DNA of 64,000 nt, from positions 3,844,001 to 3,908,000 of the forward strand of contig NC_087092.1 in the NCBI RefSeq assembly GCF_963855985.1, in the 5' to 3' direction. Below are positions 1 through 9,039 of the stretch, in pieces. Made by a program: the position numbers and the translations under genes. The number at the start of each line of letters is the position of its first letter. Positions within the stretch are counted from its first letter, which is position 1. This DNA comes from Ostrinia nubilalis. Its lineage: Eukaryota > Arthropoda > Insecta > Lepidoptera > Crambidae. Below the pieces are notes generated by a model that saw only the letters and a program-made list of their open reading frames with translations, ran no database searches and had not been told where the DNA came from.

Positions 1-84
1 CACTCAGCTAGATATTACTTTCATTTTCTTTAAAAACGTTCGTGCAAGTTTATTTAGTAACTCTTATTATACGTATCGTACGTA

Positions 85-215
85 GCGTATCTTCACCTTA
101 AAGGCCGGCAACGCACCTGTAACGCCCCTGGGTCTGCGGGTGTCTATGGGCGACGGTAATCACTTACCATCAGGTGATCCGTCTGCTCGTTTGCCTCCTG
201 TCACATAAAAAAAAA
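85..215 (+). mobile_element. LINE 3' end fragment (non-LTR retrotransposon tail)
   Basis: The segment ends in a poly-A run and is nearly identical, in reverse orientation, to the 3' end of the LINE at 53541-54058 (shared blocks 'aaggccggcaacgcacctg' and 'ggtgatccgtctgctcg'). Only the last ~130 bases are present, as expected for a severely 5'-truncated insertion. It lies upstream of the first visible RhoGAP exon, presumably in an intron. Confidence 0.75.
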
Positions 216-817
216 CGAGTTTATATGGTTTCTCACTAACTCAATATAATTAAGTTTGTAAAATATGTAAATCGACTAGGTAGGATAATAAGCAGATCCG
301 CTACTCTTCCGGTTTTAGACAATCTGACTAAAACTTATTTTAAGGAGAAGGACACATGAGCTAAAAGTCCTGGCAACAAGATATTTTAATTCCCAAACAA
401 TTTTGAATGAAATAAGACTCAATAAAATATTTCTTGATTTTCTTCGGCTTAGTAATGTGTTACATTTCTTGCATCTGACTGTACCATGTCGCTCCTATTT
501 ATTGCTCTGAAATGAGTTTGTGTTATTGCATGTATAGCAATTTTATGCTGATTGTTATATCCAGTTCAACAGGAGCTTTCGATGTCTCCATAAAATGGGC
601 AGATAACATCATTCCTGTTCTCACAGCTTAAATTATTATACAACATCATTTCTAGCTTTTATTATTGAGATTGAGATTTCAATTAAGATGCACGTAGATA
701 ACTTTTAGTCTTTTCACACATAGAATCATGAGAAATTCAATGTTTAACAGAAGTCCCAAGTTATTAAAATTTTTAGCATGCGAGAGTTGCATCTCAATTT
801 TTTTCTTTAATTATATC
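216..817. other. AT-rich non-coding stretch
   Basis: No ORF of note, no convincing splice-bounded exon and no recognisable repeat was seen. It is probably intron of the RhoGAP gene, because the first visible exon begins with a splice acceptor and not with a start codon. Confidence 0.5.
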
Positions 818-882
818 AATTGCCTCCGGTGGGAATTGAACCCATAACCTTTTGCCCGGCGACAGCTCTGTTCGCTAAGCAA
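818..882 (-). repeat. tRNA-like SINE fragment
   Basis: On the minus strand the sequence reads into a near-consensus RNA polymerase III B box (GGGTTCAATTCC) followed by CACCGGAGGCA, resembling the T arm and acceptor end of a tRNA. A weak A-box-like block (TTAGCGAACAGAG) lies about 40 bases upstream. The D and anticodon arms do not fold convincingly, so this is more likely a tRNA-derived SINE remnant than a tRNA gene. Confidence 0.35.
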
Positions 883-898
883 TGTTTAATTAAAAATC

Positions 899-1026
899 TT
901 AGGGCCTTATTAATAAAAGTTACACCCTACTTAGTTGAACTCTGGCTTAAATTGTTATTTAGTAGGGAAATGTCATTTTAATCCAAAGTTCATCCTAGGT
1001 GTAACTTTTTATTAATAAGGGGGGTA
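899..1026. mobile_element. MITE with ~27-bp terminal inverted repeats
   Basis: The left end (902-928, 'ccttattaataaaagttaca') and right end (997-1024, 'tgtaactttttattaataag') are inverted complements with few differences, about 70 bases apart. There is no coding capacity. A TTA lies on the left flank and TAA on the right, so no clean target-site duplication is visible. It is a foldback DNA transposon remnant just upstream of exon 1. Confidence 0.65.
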
Positions 1027-1107
1027 AGTTATAAGTAGCCTTGGTCTAGTTGGGTGTTTCAATACCAGTCTCAGCAATAAAACTAAATCCTTCTTTTTTG
1101 TCAACAG

Positions 1108-1284
1108 CCGCAACCGGTCGCTCACGCTCAACCGTTGGCGTTGCCTCCGCCGACGGCTGCGCCCGCGTCGACGGGCCCGCTTCACGCCGCGCCGCGCACC
1201 ATCGTCATCCAGCGGCCCGACGCGAGGCACGGCTTCGGGTTCACGCTGCGACACTTAGTTGTGTACCCGCCGGAGTCGCTGCAG
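1108..1284 (+). CDS. RhoGAP19D: RhoGAP exon 1 (first half of PDZ domain)
   Basis: The acceptor 'ttcttttttgtcaacag' precedes the exon and the donor 'cag|gttggt' follows. Frame 0 gives 59 codons: a Pro/Ala-rich leader, then TIVIQRP..HGFGFTLRHLVVYPPESLQ. The GFGFTLRH block is the PDZ carboxylate-binding loop as it occurs in ARHGAP21/23, and the VYPPES stretch is also characteristic of that family. The donor has only modest similarity to consensus. The exon is followed directly by two tandem copies of its last 168 bases, which have donor-like ends but no acceptor, so I take this first copy as the spliced one. The upstream part of the protein, including the start codon, is outside the window. Confidence 0.85.
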
Positions 1285-1314
1285 GTTGGTTTGCTATGAG
1301 ATATGTTTGATATG

Positions 1315-1678
1315 GTCGCTCACGCTCAACCGTTGGCGCTGCCGCCGCCGACGGCTGCGCCCGCGTCGACGGGCCCGCTGCACGCCGCGCCGCGCACCAT
1401 CGTCATCCAGCGGCCCGACGCGAGGCACGGCTTCGGGTTCACGCTGCGACACTTAGTTGTGTACCCGCCGGAGTCGCTGCAGGTCAGTTTGCTATGATAT
1501 GTTTGCTATGGTCGCTCACGCTCAACCGTTGGCGCTGCCACCGCCGACGGCTGCGCCCGCGTCGACGGGCCCGCTTCACGCTGCGCCGCGCACCATCGTC
1601 ATCCAGCGGCCCGACGCGAGGCACGGCTTCGGGTTCACGCTGCGACACTTAGTTGTGTACCCGCCGGAGTCCCTGCAG
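1315..1678 (+). repeat. two extra tandem copies of RhoGAP exon 1
   Basis: Copies at 1315-1482 and 1511-1678 repeat exon 1 bases 1117-1284, with repeat steps of 198 and 196 bases that include about 30 bases of intron. Both keep the reading frame. Relative to exon 1 and each other, five codons vary (TTG/CTG, CCT/CCG/CCA, CTT/CTG, GCC/GCT, TCG/TCC), all synonymously. Neither has an upstream AG acceptor: each is preceded by a 'tgctatg'-type intron repeat. They are probably not spliced in as separate exons, though a read-through product cannot be excluded. Confidence 0.85.
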
Positions 1679-2090
1679 GTTGGTTTTCTTTTAGGTGAGA
1701 TTCTTATCAATGCCCTCTAAGTTTATATCTACTTATTTATGTTGCTTTCAAGAAAATCAGAGCATTTCTGCGTTGATATGGTCAATGAAATAGTAGTATT
1801 CAAAAACGAGATCTGTTTTCAATAAGAATTCAGTTAGCTGCAACTTGACGTTCATTAGCCCCTGCTGCCTCAATCACCTCTGATGAAGGTGAGAAGCAAA
1901 GTTAATATTTATATTTTTCATAAAACATAACTTTTGTAAAGCATCAAAATTTTTGAGAACTCTAAATTGAACAGAAACATTTTCAATTTCGGATTTTTCA
2001 CAATCTTGCAATTTTTCCATCGTCATGATAGCTGACCTTATGAAATAACATGCACGCTAAACTGATTCGTCGACTATGTTCACATTTATG

Positions 2091-2233
2091 CCTGGGCCCT
2101 ACTCAGCGATAATCGCGTGGTTGCTGGGCAGTTCTTGTACATTTGCATCAAACCGTAACCGCACGGTTATCGACATTGCCTTCCCAATAAGAACCGCCCA
2201 GAAACCGCGCGGTTATCACGCGCGTATAAACCA
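2091..2233. mobile_element. MITE in intron 1 (family shared with 3663-3779)
   Basis: The ends are imperfect inverted repeats (left 'cagcgataatcgcg', right 'cgcggttatcacgcgcg'). The interior shares blocks with the element at 3663-3779 ('cagcgataatcg', 'cagttct', 'gtacatt', 'catcaaa', 'acggtta'). No coding capacity and no clear target-site duplication here. Confidence 0.6.
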
Positions 2234-2262
2234 GACTTTGATTAACACGTTGTCTATTCCAG

Positions 2263-2526
2263 GAGTTATACGAGGATGCGCGTCACCTGGCCGTGGGCGC
2301 GGTCGGCGCGCCAATGGACACGATCTTCGTAAGGTCGGTGCGGCCGGGCGGGCCGGCGGCGGCGGCGGGCCTGCGCGCCGGCGACCGGGTGCTGGCCGTC
2401 AACGGCGAGCCCGTCGCTTGCGGCCGCTCTAGGGCGCCGTACGCCAGGGTGGTGCAGCTGGCGCAGAGGGAGCCCAGGACGCTTAAGCTTACAGTAGTGC
2501 CGAGGGACCACGACTTGTTGCAACGG
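2263..2526 (+). CDS. RhoGAP19D: RhoGAP exon 2 (second half of PDZ domain)
   Basis: The acceptor 'tgtctattccag' and donor 'cgg|gtgagt' bound 88 codons in phase 0. The residues PMDTIFVRSVRPGGPAAAAG, then LRAGDRVLAVNGEPV and LKLTVVPRDHDLLQ, are the rest of a PDZ fold: the GGPA..AGL.AGDR.L.VNGE motif and the closing strand. Together with exon 1 this forms one complete PDZ domain of the ARHGAP21/23 type, which binds carboxy-terminal peptides of junction and cytoskeletal partners. The 3' part (from 2384) has been copied five more times in tandem downstream. Only this first copy has the complete 5' part and a normal acceptor. Confidence 0.88.
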
Positions 2527-2548
2527 GTGAGTGTTGCTCTATTACAGC

Positions 2549-3270
2549 ACCGGGTGCTGGCCGTCAACGGCGAGCCCGTCGCTTGCGGCCGCTCTAGGGC
2601 GCCGTACGCCAGGGTGGTGCAGCTGGCGCAGAGGGAGCCCAGGACGCTCAAGCTTACAGTAGTGCCGAGGGACCACGACTTGTTGCAACGGGTGAGTGTT
2701 ACTAGTAACCTATAGTTCTGTCGCTTGCGGCTGCTCTAGGGCGCCGTACGCCAGAGTGGTGCAGCTGGCGCAGGGAGACCAGGACGCTCAAGCTTACAGT
2801 AATGCCGAGGGACCACGACTTGTTGCAACGGGTGAGTCTTGCTCTATTATAGCACTGGGTGCTGCCGTCAACGGCGAGCCCGTCGCTTGCGGCCGCTCTA
2901 GGGCGCCGTACGCCAGGGTGGTGCAGCTGGCGCAGAGGGAGCCCAGGACGCTCAAGCTTACAGTAGTGCCGAGGGACCACGACTTGTTGCAACGGGTGAG
3001 TGTGCTATGGTTAGCTTTAGTTATCAATACTGGCCGTCAAGGGTAGCCCGTCGTTTGTGGCCGCTCTAGAGCGCCTTACGCCAGAGTGGTGCAGCTGGCG
3101 CAGAAGGAGCCCAGGACGCTCATGCTTACTGTCGTGCCGAGGGACCACGACTTGTTACAACGGGTGAGTGTGCTACAACAAGAGCCCTAAGTACTGGCCG
3201 TCAAGGGAAACTGTTTGCCTGCAGCCGCTCTAGGGCGCCTTACGCCAGAGTTGTCCAACTGACGCAGAGA
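2549..3270 (+). repeat. five extra tandem copies of RhoGAP exon 2 (3' part)
   Basis: Copies lie at 2549-2691, 2720-2831, 2853-2995, 3030-3163 and 3194-3270. The first differs from exon 2 by a single synonymous base over 143 bases. The second has a 2-base deletion and the third a 1-base deletion, both breaking the frame. The fourth carries several replacements and the fifth is truncated. Four copies keep the donor 'gtgagt'. Two are preceded by short 'ctctatta(c/t)ag' acceptor-like ends. Divergence rises with distance from the parent exon, as in an array growing by successive duplication at its 5' side. Confidence 0.85.
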
Positions 3271-3361
3271 TCAAAATAATAACAATCTATCAGCCTCATG
3301 CCATAAATTTCTTATTCCAGCATCTCCGAATTGTTGTTCTTAAACCCTATTCCGTCTCCAG

Positions 3362-3603
3362 TATTTCAGCGAAGCCGCGTACAACCCAGAATCGAACCAG
3401 CGGCAACTAGAGATGCCGGCCCCGGTGACGGAGCACGAGTCGCGGCTGTTCGACGCATACCGCAGGCCTAGGGCTGCGCTGCCGGCCCCCCAAGCGCCGG
3501 CCAGGCTGCGCGACGACCCCGAGTATGCGACGGTGGCGTCGCTCGCGCCGACGAGGTTCGACGCGAGATTGGCCGGACCGCAGTACTATCTTTTGCATGA
3601 CAG
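3362..3603 (+). CDS. RhoGAP19D: RhoGAP exon 3 (post-PDZ linker)
   Basis: The acceptor 'attccgtctccag' and donor 'cag|gtaaat' bound 242 bases, entering in phase 0 and leaving in phase 2. The protein continues YFSEAAYNPESNQ, then a charged Pro/Ala/Arg-rich stretch ending in AGPQYYLLHD. The tyrosine-rich start follows the PDZ end as in ARHGAP21, where the post-PDZ segment begins in a similar way. No catalytic motif is expected here; this is linker. The next codon (AG+C, Ser) is split with exon 4. Confidence 0.8.
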
Positions 3604-3662
3604 GTAAATAAATATACCTACTTAAAATTTGTCAAAAGATAATATGAGTGCTTTTTCTTTAA

Positions 3663-3779
3663 GGCCTAGTTCAAACAGCGATAATCGGGGTCGCTGAACA
3701 GTTCTCGTACATTTCAATCAAAGGGTAACTGGACGGTTACCGCCTGAGTGAGAATTATCGCGCGTGTCTAAACCAGGCC
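3663..3779. mobile_element. MITE with TAA target-site duplication in intron 3
   Basis: The ends 'ggcctagttcaaaca' and 'tctaaaccaggcc' are inverted complements with small differences, flanked on both sides by TAA (3660-3662 and 3780-3782). A 3-bp TWA duplication fits the PIF/Harbinger superfamily. The interior is related to the element at 2091-2233. It is 117 bp and non-coding. Confidence 0.7.
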
Positions 3780-4510
3780 TAAAATTTTAAGCCGAAAAAA
3801 TTACTATGCAAAGAATCATCCCCACCCCAACAGATTCCTAACGTCTAAGTTAGTGGGTCTTAGCAGTTTGGTGATTTTTCAACAAAATGACGTAGGTTTT
3901 CAAATGAATTTATTAAGTAGAATAATCATCGTTCCAATGTGGGTGGAAGAGTGCTCATATAAACTTTTACGTGGTCTTTTATAGTCCATATTAGCTAAAA
4001 ATAGCAAACAAAGTGATACTAAAGTTCATTGTCATTGCCAATAAATATCTAAGAATAGATTTGTAAGAGTGTAATTATGCTCGCACCTAATTAGTATTGG
4101 TATTCGTGCGTGTTAATTATTTATTTAAATTGTAAACTAGAGACGAGTCACGACCATCGTTGACTTCATCTTGATAATGCTAAATAAAAATGAGAAAGAA
4201 AAGAATTTAAAAAAACGTTCACATACTTTTCACAACGAATACACCAAGTGTAATAATATAAAATAGAGCAAACTTGGCTTTAATATTACAACAAGTATCC
4301 AAAGCATGTCGCGTAAACGAAAAGTTGATTTGCCTCAGCGAATTCTCGTGAATGAAACTTCACAATCAATTACACGCTTCACGCTTGTCTTGATACTTGC
4401 TTTATTTTTGTCTCCAATTTAATTAAATCGCTGCCTCGAGCGTGTAACAGTTATTTACTTACTCGTGCATTCACAACGAACAAAATAACAAAGTGTTTTT
4501 TAAATTATAG

Positions 4511-5062
4511 CAGACGGGAATCCGATACGTCGTTGCCTTCGTCAGCTGCCGAGAGCAAAGATAGCCTTGGCTCCTTCGATTCGAACTCAACGCTTACTGG
4601 CCGAGAACTCGACGACTCGATCATCTTATCCCGAATACGCAAAAGTCTCGAGCAAAAAGAGGCTTTTCTCCGACGACCGAGTCAGCCGACCGGTTGGGTC
4701 ACCCCTGACGCTCCACCGCCGATCAAGCAGAAGGAATTCTATGCTCGACCACAGAAACTACAGAAGCCAGCATGGCCGCCACCTGCGGCGTCCCCTCCCC
4801 TCGCCGCCTCACCCCCTCCCACACACCAGGAGAACCAGGAACAGAAGAAAGAGGAATGCTCCGCGAGCGTAGACAGCGGGACCTACAGCGGCTACGGGGA
4901 GGTGAACGGAACACACAACGACCGAGGCAGGTTAAAACAGGACAAGAATCAGTTTGTGTCGACCCTATCGAAGATTCAAGAAACGGCGCCTAGTATTCAG
5001 AGCAATAATGTTGGAACTGTCACAAATGGAGACAAAGAAGACCCGAATAATCAGGATAACAG
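4511..5062 (+). CDS. RhoGAP19D: RhoGAP exon 4 (large linker exon)
   Basis: The acceptor 'tttaaattatag' and donor 'aacag|gtgcgt' bound 552 bases, phase 2 to phase 2. The N-terminal third has DSIILSRIRKSLEQKEAFLR followed by FYARPQKLQKPAWPPP. These resemble conserved linker motifs of ARHGAP21/23 (from memory). A Pro-rich segment (PPPAASPPLAASPPP) follows and could bind SH3 or WW partners. A hydrophilic Asn/Asp/Gln-rich tail closes the exon. No stop or frameshift is seen. The ORF would run into the intron and stop after 5094. Confidence 0.85.
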
Positions 5063-5171
5063 GTGCGTGCCAACACGGTTTAATGTGCTGAATTAACTCT
5101 TTATCGTTCACCAATTTTATTAATTGAACCTTATGCTTTACATATGATTTTCTTCCATGTTTTCTATCTAG

Positions 5172-5386
5172 ATACCCAGTACCAGAGCTGCAACTAGTGA
5201 CGGCGCGGACTCGGCAACTAGAAGAAGCTCGTGGAGGCGGCGAAAGGCGCACAGAAGTGGCTCGCAGCGAGTTGGCGCGTCTCTCCACCACTCGTCTGGA
5301 ACCCAGCGTGGCGCTGCGACGCAAGGAGTTCGAGACGCGAGCGGCCAGGCGCGAGGCGAGATCGCTGGACGTACAACCGCAACATG
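5172..5386 (+). CDS. RhoGAP19D: RhoGAP exon 5 (Arg/Glu-rich coiled segment)
   Basis: The acceptor 'ttttctatctag' and donor 'catg|gtaaga' bound 215 bases, phase 2 to phase 1. The product YPVPELQLVTARTRQLEEAR, continuing through EVARSELARLS to RRKEFETRAARREARSLD, is highly charged and probably helical or coiled-coil. It is separated from exon 4 by only 109 bases, the shortest intron here. Its 3' end and the following intron have been duplicated in tandem downstream (5466-5795). Confidence 0.82.
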
Positions 5387-5465
5387 GTAAGAGTTATGGA
5401 ACTGGAGGTCACCCTCAGTACCCCTAAGTAACCGATGTGTCTTTTCACCAAACATCTTGAGCTCA

Positions 5466-5795
5466 TCGTGGCGCTTTGACGCGAGCGGCCAGACGCGAGG
5501 CCAGGTCGCTGGACGTGCAACCGCAACATGGTAAGAGTTATGGCACTAAAGGTAACCCTCAGTAGTCAGTAACCGGTGTGTCTTTTCACCAAACATCTTG
5601 AGCTCATCGTGGCGCTTTGAGCGGCCAGGCGCGAGGCCAGGTCGCTGGACGTGCAACCGCAACATGGTAAGTTAGGAGAAAACTCTCAATGGGCCAGTTC
5701 AGGTGGAAACTTGAGCCAAGTGTGGCACTGCAACGCAAGGAGATCTAAACGCAACCCACCAGGCTGGTGGCCAGATCTTGGAAGGTGCATTAAGC
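5466..5795 (+). repeat. three further tandem copies of RhoGAP exon 5 (3' part)
   Basis: Copies at 5466-5530 and 5608-5666 repeat the exon 5 end with its donor and about 75 bases of intron (donor spacing 144 and 136). Both lack 16 or more bases of the exon, so the frame is lost. A third, much more diverged copy at about 5706-5795 still has the block those two have lost ('caaggag'), so it derives independently from the full exon. These are non-coding remnants showing that duplication happened at least twice here. Confidence 0.75.
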
Positions 5796-6137
5796 TAGAA
5801 CAAGTTCGACCTTTTGCCAGTCTCTGGCGCAATTGTGCCTCCACTCGAAAAATAAGTAATAACTCGCAATAGCCCATGATAGCTCGAGAAAAAGCATTAA
5901 CAGATGAAGTTAAATGAAGACTGCTGAAATATTAGGCACATTGGTGAGTAATGTTTTGACTGATTAAACCATCTTTAAGACTCAATGACGAGGAGCAGAT
6001 TCCAAATGTTTTTCTTTGACTCTTTCAACTCATAACCTCGGATTTGTTTGCCATAATCTACCCTCCCGCACTCTTCTCTGACCCCTGACTGTCCAGAGAT
6101 GTCTTCGCTTGGCTTGTAACCGTTGTTCCTTACACAG

Positions 6138-6242
6138 ATGTGGACGATGCGACACCCCTGGGCGGCAGTCTGTGCGGCAACCAGCTCATGATCACCGGCA
6201 GCAAGCACCTTCATTGCCCACCTCCAGAAGGATATGTGCCCG
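6138..6242 (+). CDS. RhoGAP19D: RhoGAP exon 6
   Basis: The acceptor 'cgttgttccttacacag' and donor 'cccg|gttagc' bound 105 bases, phase 1 to phase 1. The product is DVDDATPLGGSLCGNQLM, then ITGSKHLHCPPPEGYVP. Joined to exon 7 it reads PPPEGYVPETEKVQMR without a break, which supports the model. No domain is assigned. It was found by splice-site and phase continuity, because it is too short to stand out as an ORF. Confidence 0.7.
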
Positions 6243-6499
6243 GTTAGCTTATTTTGTTTGAAGTTTTTTAAGCTGTGTGTACACATCTATACTAATATTT
6301 TAACCGTGATTTATGAGAGTGAATTACTCCTTCACGCAAAAACTGCAGTCCCTTATGCGGTAGTTACACAGGGAAAACACTATTCTTTAACTTGGCAACT
6401 TTGCGAATTTAGTATTTTTTTACATGAAATCTATGTGTCTCAAATTTCGAGTGTATGGACGGCACTCACGAGAGTCACGACTTTAAGTAGGTATGTAAC

Positions 6500-6650
6500 T
6501 ATCCCGCCCGCGACTTCGTACGCCGTAGATATCGTTTTATATGAGCACCTACGTTCTAAAAAGAACTCCCATGCAAAATTTAAGATTCCTGGCACAGTTT
6601 CTGAGATTTCGTGATGAGTCAGTCAGTGACCTTTCGCTATACTATTTTGC
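6500..6650 (+). mobile_element. degenerate retroelement tail (RTE/SINE-like)
   Basis: It contains 'cccgcccgcgacttcgtacg' near the start and 'gtcagtcagtgacctttcgc' near the end, the same hallmarks as the better preserved copy at 35609-35801. It lies in the intron between exons 6 and 7. Confidence 0.6.
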
Positions 6651-7004
6651 AATGCGCAAAATTGATCCATTTAATTAAAACTCGGGAAGATTTGTTTTTA
6701 TCAAACTAAAACTTTATCTTTACCTAAAGTAACTTAATTTTTTGCCAAGTTCTCATGATCCAATCCAAATGATAAGCAAATAAAAATACATAATGTAATC
6801 TTTACTACTAATGTTTACATGAATTGATTAGATAAACACCGAAATATACGATTAAAGAATGAGTAAGACACTCGATTGTAAATATTCGGACTCGTAACAC
6901 ATATTTGATTGCGATAAATTTTATTTGTCGTCTTTTTATGGTTTTAGTGAGGTGTTATTGGACATAATGGATCTTTTTATTGAGTTGCGTTATATCTGTT
7001 CCAG

Positions 7005-7085
7005 AAACAGAAAAGGTTCAAATGCGAACAAGGTCAAATAGTACCGGTAGTGAAGGATTACCCATCAGAAGACAACATGCCACAG
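7005..7085 (+). CDS. RhoGAP19D: RhoGAP exon 7
   Basis: The acceptor 'tatatctgttccag' and donor 'cacag|gtaaat' bound 81 bases, phase 1 to phase 1. The product is ETEKVQMRTRSNSTGSEGLP followed by IRRQHA. RTRSNSTGS is a basic, Ser-rich motif of the kind phosphorylated by basophilic kinases or bound by 14-3-3 proteins (inference from composition only). Confidence 0.75.
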
Positions 7086-7686
7086 GTAAATATCCCCTAA
7101 AAATATGACATTTTAATTCAATTTTAATGTGTGTTTCATAATAAAATTACACAACACCACACTCACATCATAGTGATGTTATCGATTAATTGATAATAAT
7201 AGGCCTTAGCAAATAGCGATCTAATTTTCCTATCATACTTTTTCGCACCAACACGAATAGATTTTCATACACATAATAATATGTCTTACACCCACCGGTT
7301 TATGAAACATGATCTGATGAATCTATTAAATCTCGTGCCTACATTAAGGATGCTACACACCTATGAACGCTACTGGATCGACGAATGTATCTTCTAATAA
7401 TTTACTTAATTTATGATGAGACTAATCTATCAGAAATATTCAATTAATAAAGTGAAAATAAAATTAATTCTTGAGTACCATCGTCCTCCGACCCAAATAA
7501 ATGTAAAATAATACACCCATATCTTCAATAAGGTAAACTAGAACGTCACGAGATTCAATAGCCAGATCCATCGATACCCGTCATGTGAATATCAATCACA
7601 AGGGGCACTAGCTTGTAGCTTCAAAACGCTTACGGTCAGCGTTACACTGAGACGGCACGCACGGCTAATAGCACACACTTTCCAAG

Positions 7687-7857
7687 ATGGCAGTCACGCG
7701 AAGAGGAGAATGGGGCTGAACAGGGAGCAAATGGAGGCCATGAACCGTGTGTCGCTGCCCGGGGCGAGCGGGCCTGAGAGGCCCACGCAGCTGAGCCTGG
7801 CGCCGCCGTCGGCGTCGACCTCGCCATCGCCCACGCCGAGTACACCCGCCGACTCAG
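7687..7857 (+). CDS. RhoGAP19D: RhoGAP exon 8
   Basis: 171 bases, phase 1 to phase 1. The product DGSHAKRRMGLNREQMEAMN continues with RVSLPGASGPERPTQLSLAP and a Ser/Pro/Thr stretch (SASTSPSPTPSTPADS). The acceptor is taken at 'cacactttccaag'. An AG 15 bases upstream (7670-7671) is also phase-compatible and would add five residues. The donor 'actcag|gtcgcg' is non-optimal but is the only one that keeps the phase into exon 9. Without splicing the frame would stop at 7908-7910. Confidence 0.7.
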
Positions 7858-8489
7858 GTCGCGACTTCATGCTAGCCGCCTCTCCCCTACGCCTGCTACG
7901 CTGCGGTTGAGACCACACTCACTTTAGGCTTAAGACTAGATCCACTTGCACAGTTTTATTTCTCATTGAATCTGAATAAGCTTTTACATTGATTGGACTA
8001 ACTAACAAAACGTTTAGCTGCGTTTGGACAAATATGCGATTTGTCGAATTCAAATTGTGCAAGTACGTCTTAGATAATCTTTTTGCGTCATGACTGCAGC
8101 ATGCATTAAGCGAATTGTTAAGTTTCCATACAATTTTACTGCTGCTATCGGTTAACAATAAGCATGGAAACGTCACTTCGCTAGCGTGCAGTTGCTGGAT
8201 TCATAAAGTCGTTAAAGTCTTAAAACACTTGTTGAAAGTGATTGGGGTCTCAACTATAACTTACCAATAACGCAAGACTCCAAATGTACGCAACGACATT
8301 CGGAGTCGCCCAGGGGAGGAGGCGCAGGATCTAACCTTTCTTCTCTATCAATTAACGGAATGCCATGTGTGTGCTTATAGGTGTGCTACTAATGCGGACT
8401 AACCGTCGTGATCATTCGGTGTCTAATATACTAATCTCTGTGATTCGTATAAGCGAAAGAGAGAAAACTAAAAAGTTGTTTCCTCGCAG

Positions 8490-8543
8490 GTTTTGCCGAT
8501 GACTTGGTCACGAGAAGACAGAAAAAGGATGCCCAACTTGGTG
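8490..8543 (+). CDS. RhoGAP19D: RhoGAP exon 9 (54-bp exon)
   Basis: The acceptor 'gttgtttcctcgcag' and donor 'ggtg|gttagt' bound 54 bases, phase 1 to phase 1, encoding FADDLVTRRQKKDAQLG. It was recognised by phase continuity between exons 8 and 10 and by the basic, helical character shared with the linker. Confidence 0.7.
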
Positions 8544-8933
8544 GTTAGTGCATGGTTCTAAGTTTTGTAGTACAAAGGGCCCTTTCAGATTTATTTGTAC
8601 ATAATTAGTTTTACATGTATTTCATTCGAGATTTATGTCGTCGTTATCGTATAGTGGACGAGGAGAATATTAAGCACTTACGAAACTAATTTATTATGTA
8701 CACGCCGAGAAAAAGATAATCTGAAAGAGCCCGTCCTGATAACAAATTTTTCTCAACATTTACATAGCGTATAACATATACGTAATAGTTTGTCAAGCAT
8801 AATATTGAAAAGATTAGCTTAGCACGATTGCAAGTCTTGTAGTTTTTCATAAAGGTACTAATTTATTGTAATGATTTGAAATCATTGACTTCCAATGTGT
8901 CTCATGTTTTTTTTCTCTTACCTCATCAAGCAG

Positions 8934-9039
8934 AAGAAGAAAGAGCAATGCGAAGGGTGTCGTATCTAAAAGCCACGTGGGGAGACCGGTTGCACCTCGA
9001 CAGCGATGTGGAGCCCGACGCAGACCACGCCCTCAGAAA
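8934..9039 (+). CDS. RhoGAP19D: RhoGAP exon 10 (AMRRVSYLKATWGDR motif)
   Basis: 106 bases, phase 1 to phase 2. The residues EEERAMRRVSYLKATWGDRL, then HLDSDVEPDADHALRK, form the most recognisable linker motif of ARHGAP21/23 just before the PH domain. The acceptor is a NAGNAG tandem ('caagcag'): using the first AG starts the exon at 8931 and adds one alanine, and both forms keep the frame. The donor is 'agaaa|gtacgt'. Confidence 0.85.

Noticed and set aside
7694..7918. minus-strand ORFs over RhoGAP exon 8 and similar antisense frames over exons 1-5
   Set aside because: Shadows of the GC-rich coding exons on the plus strand.
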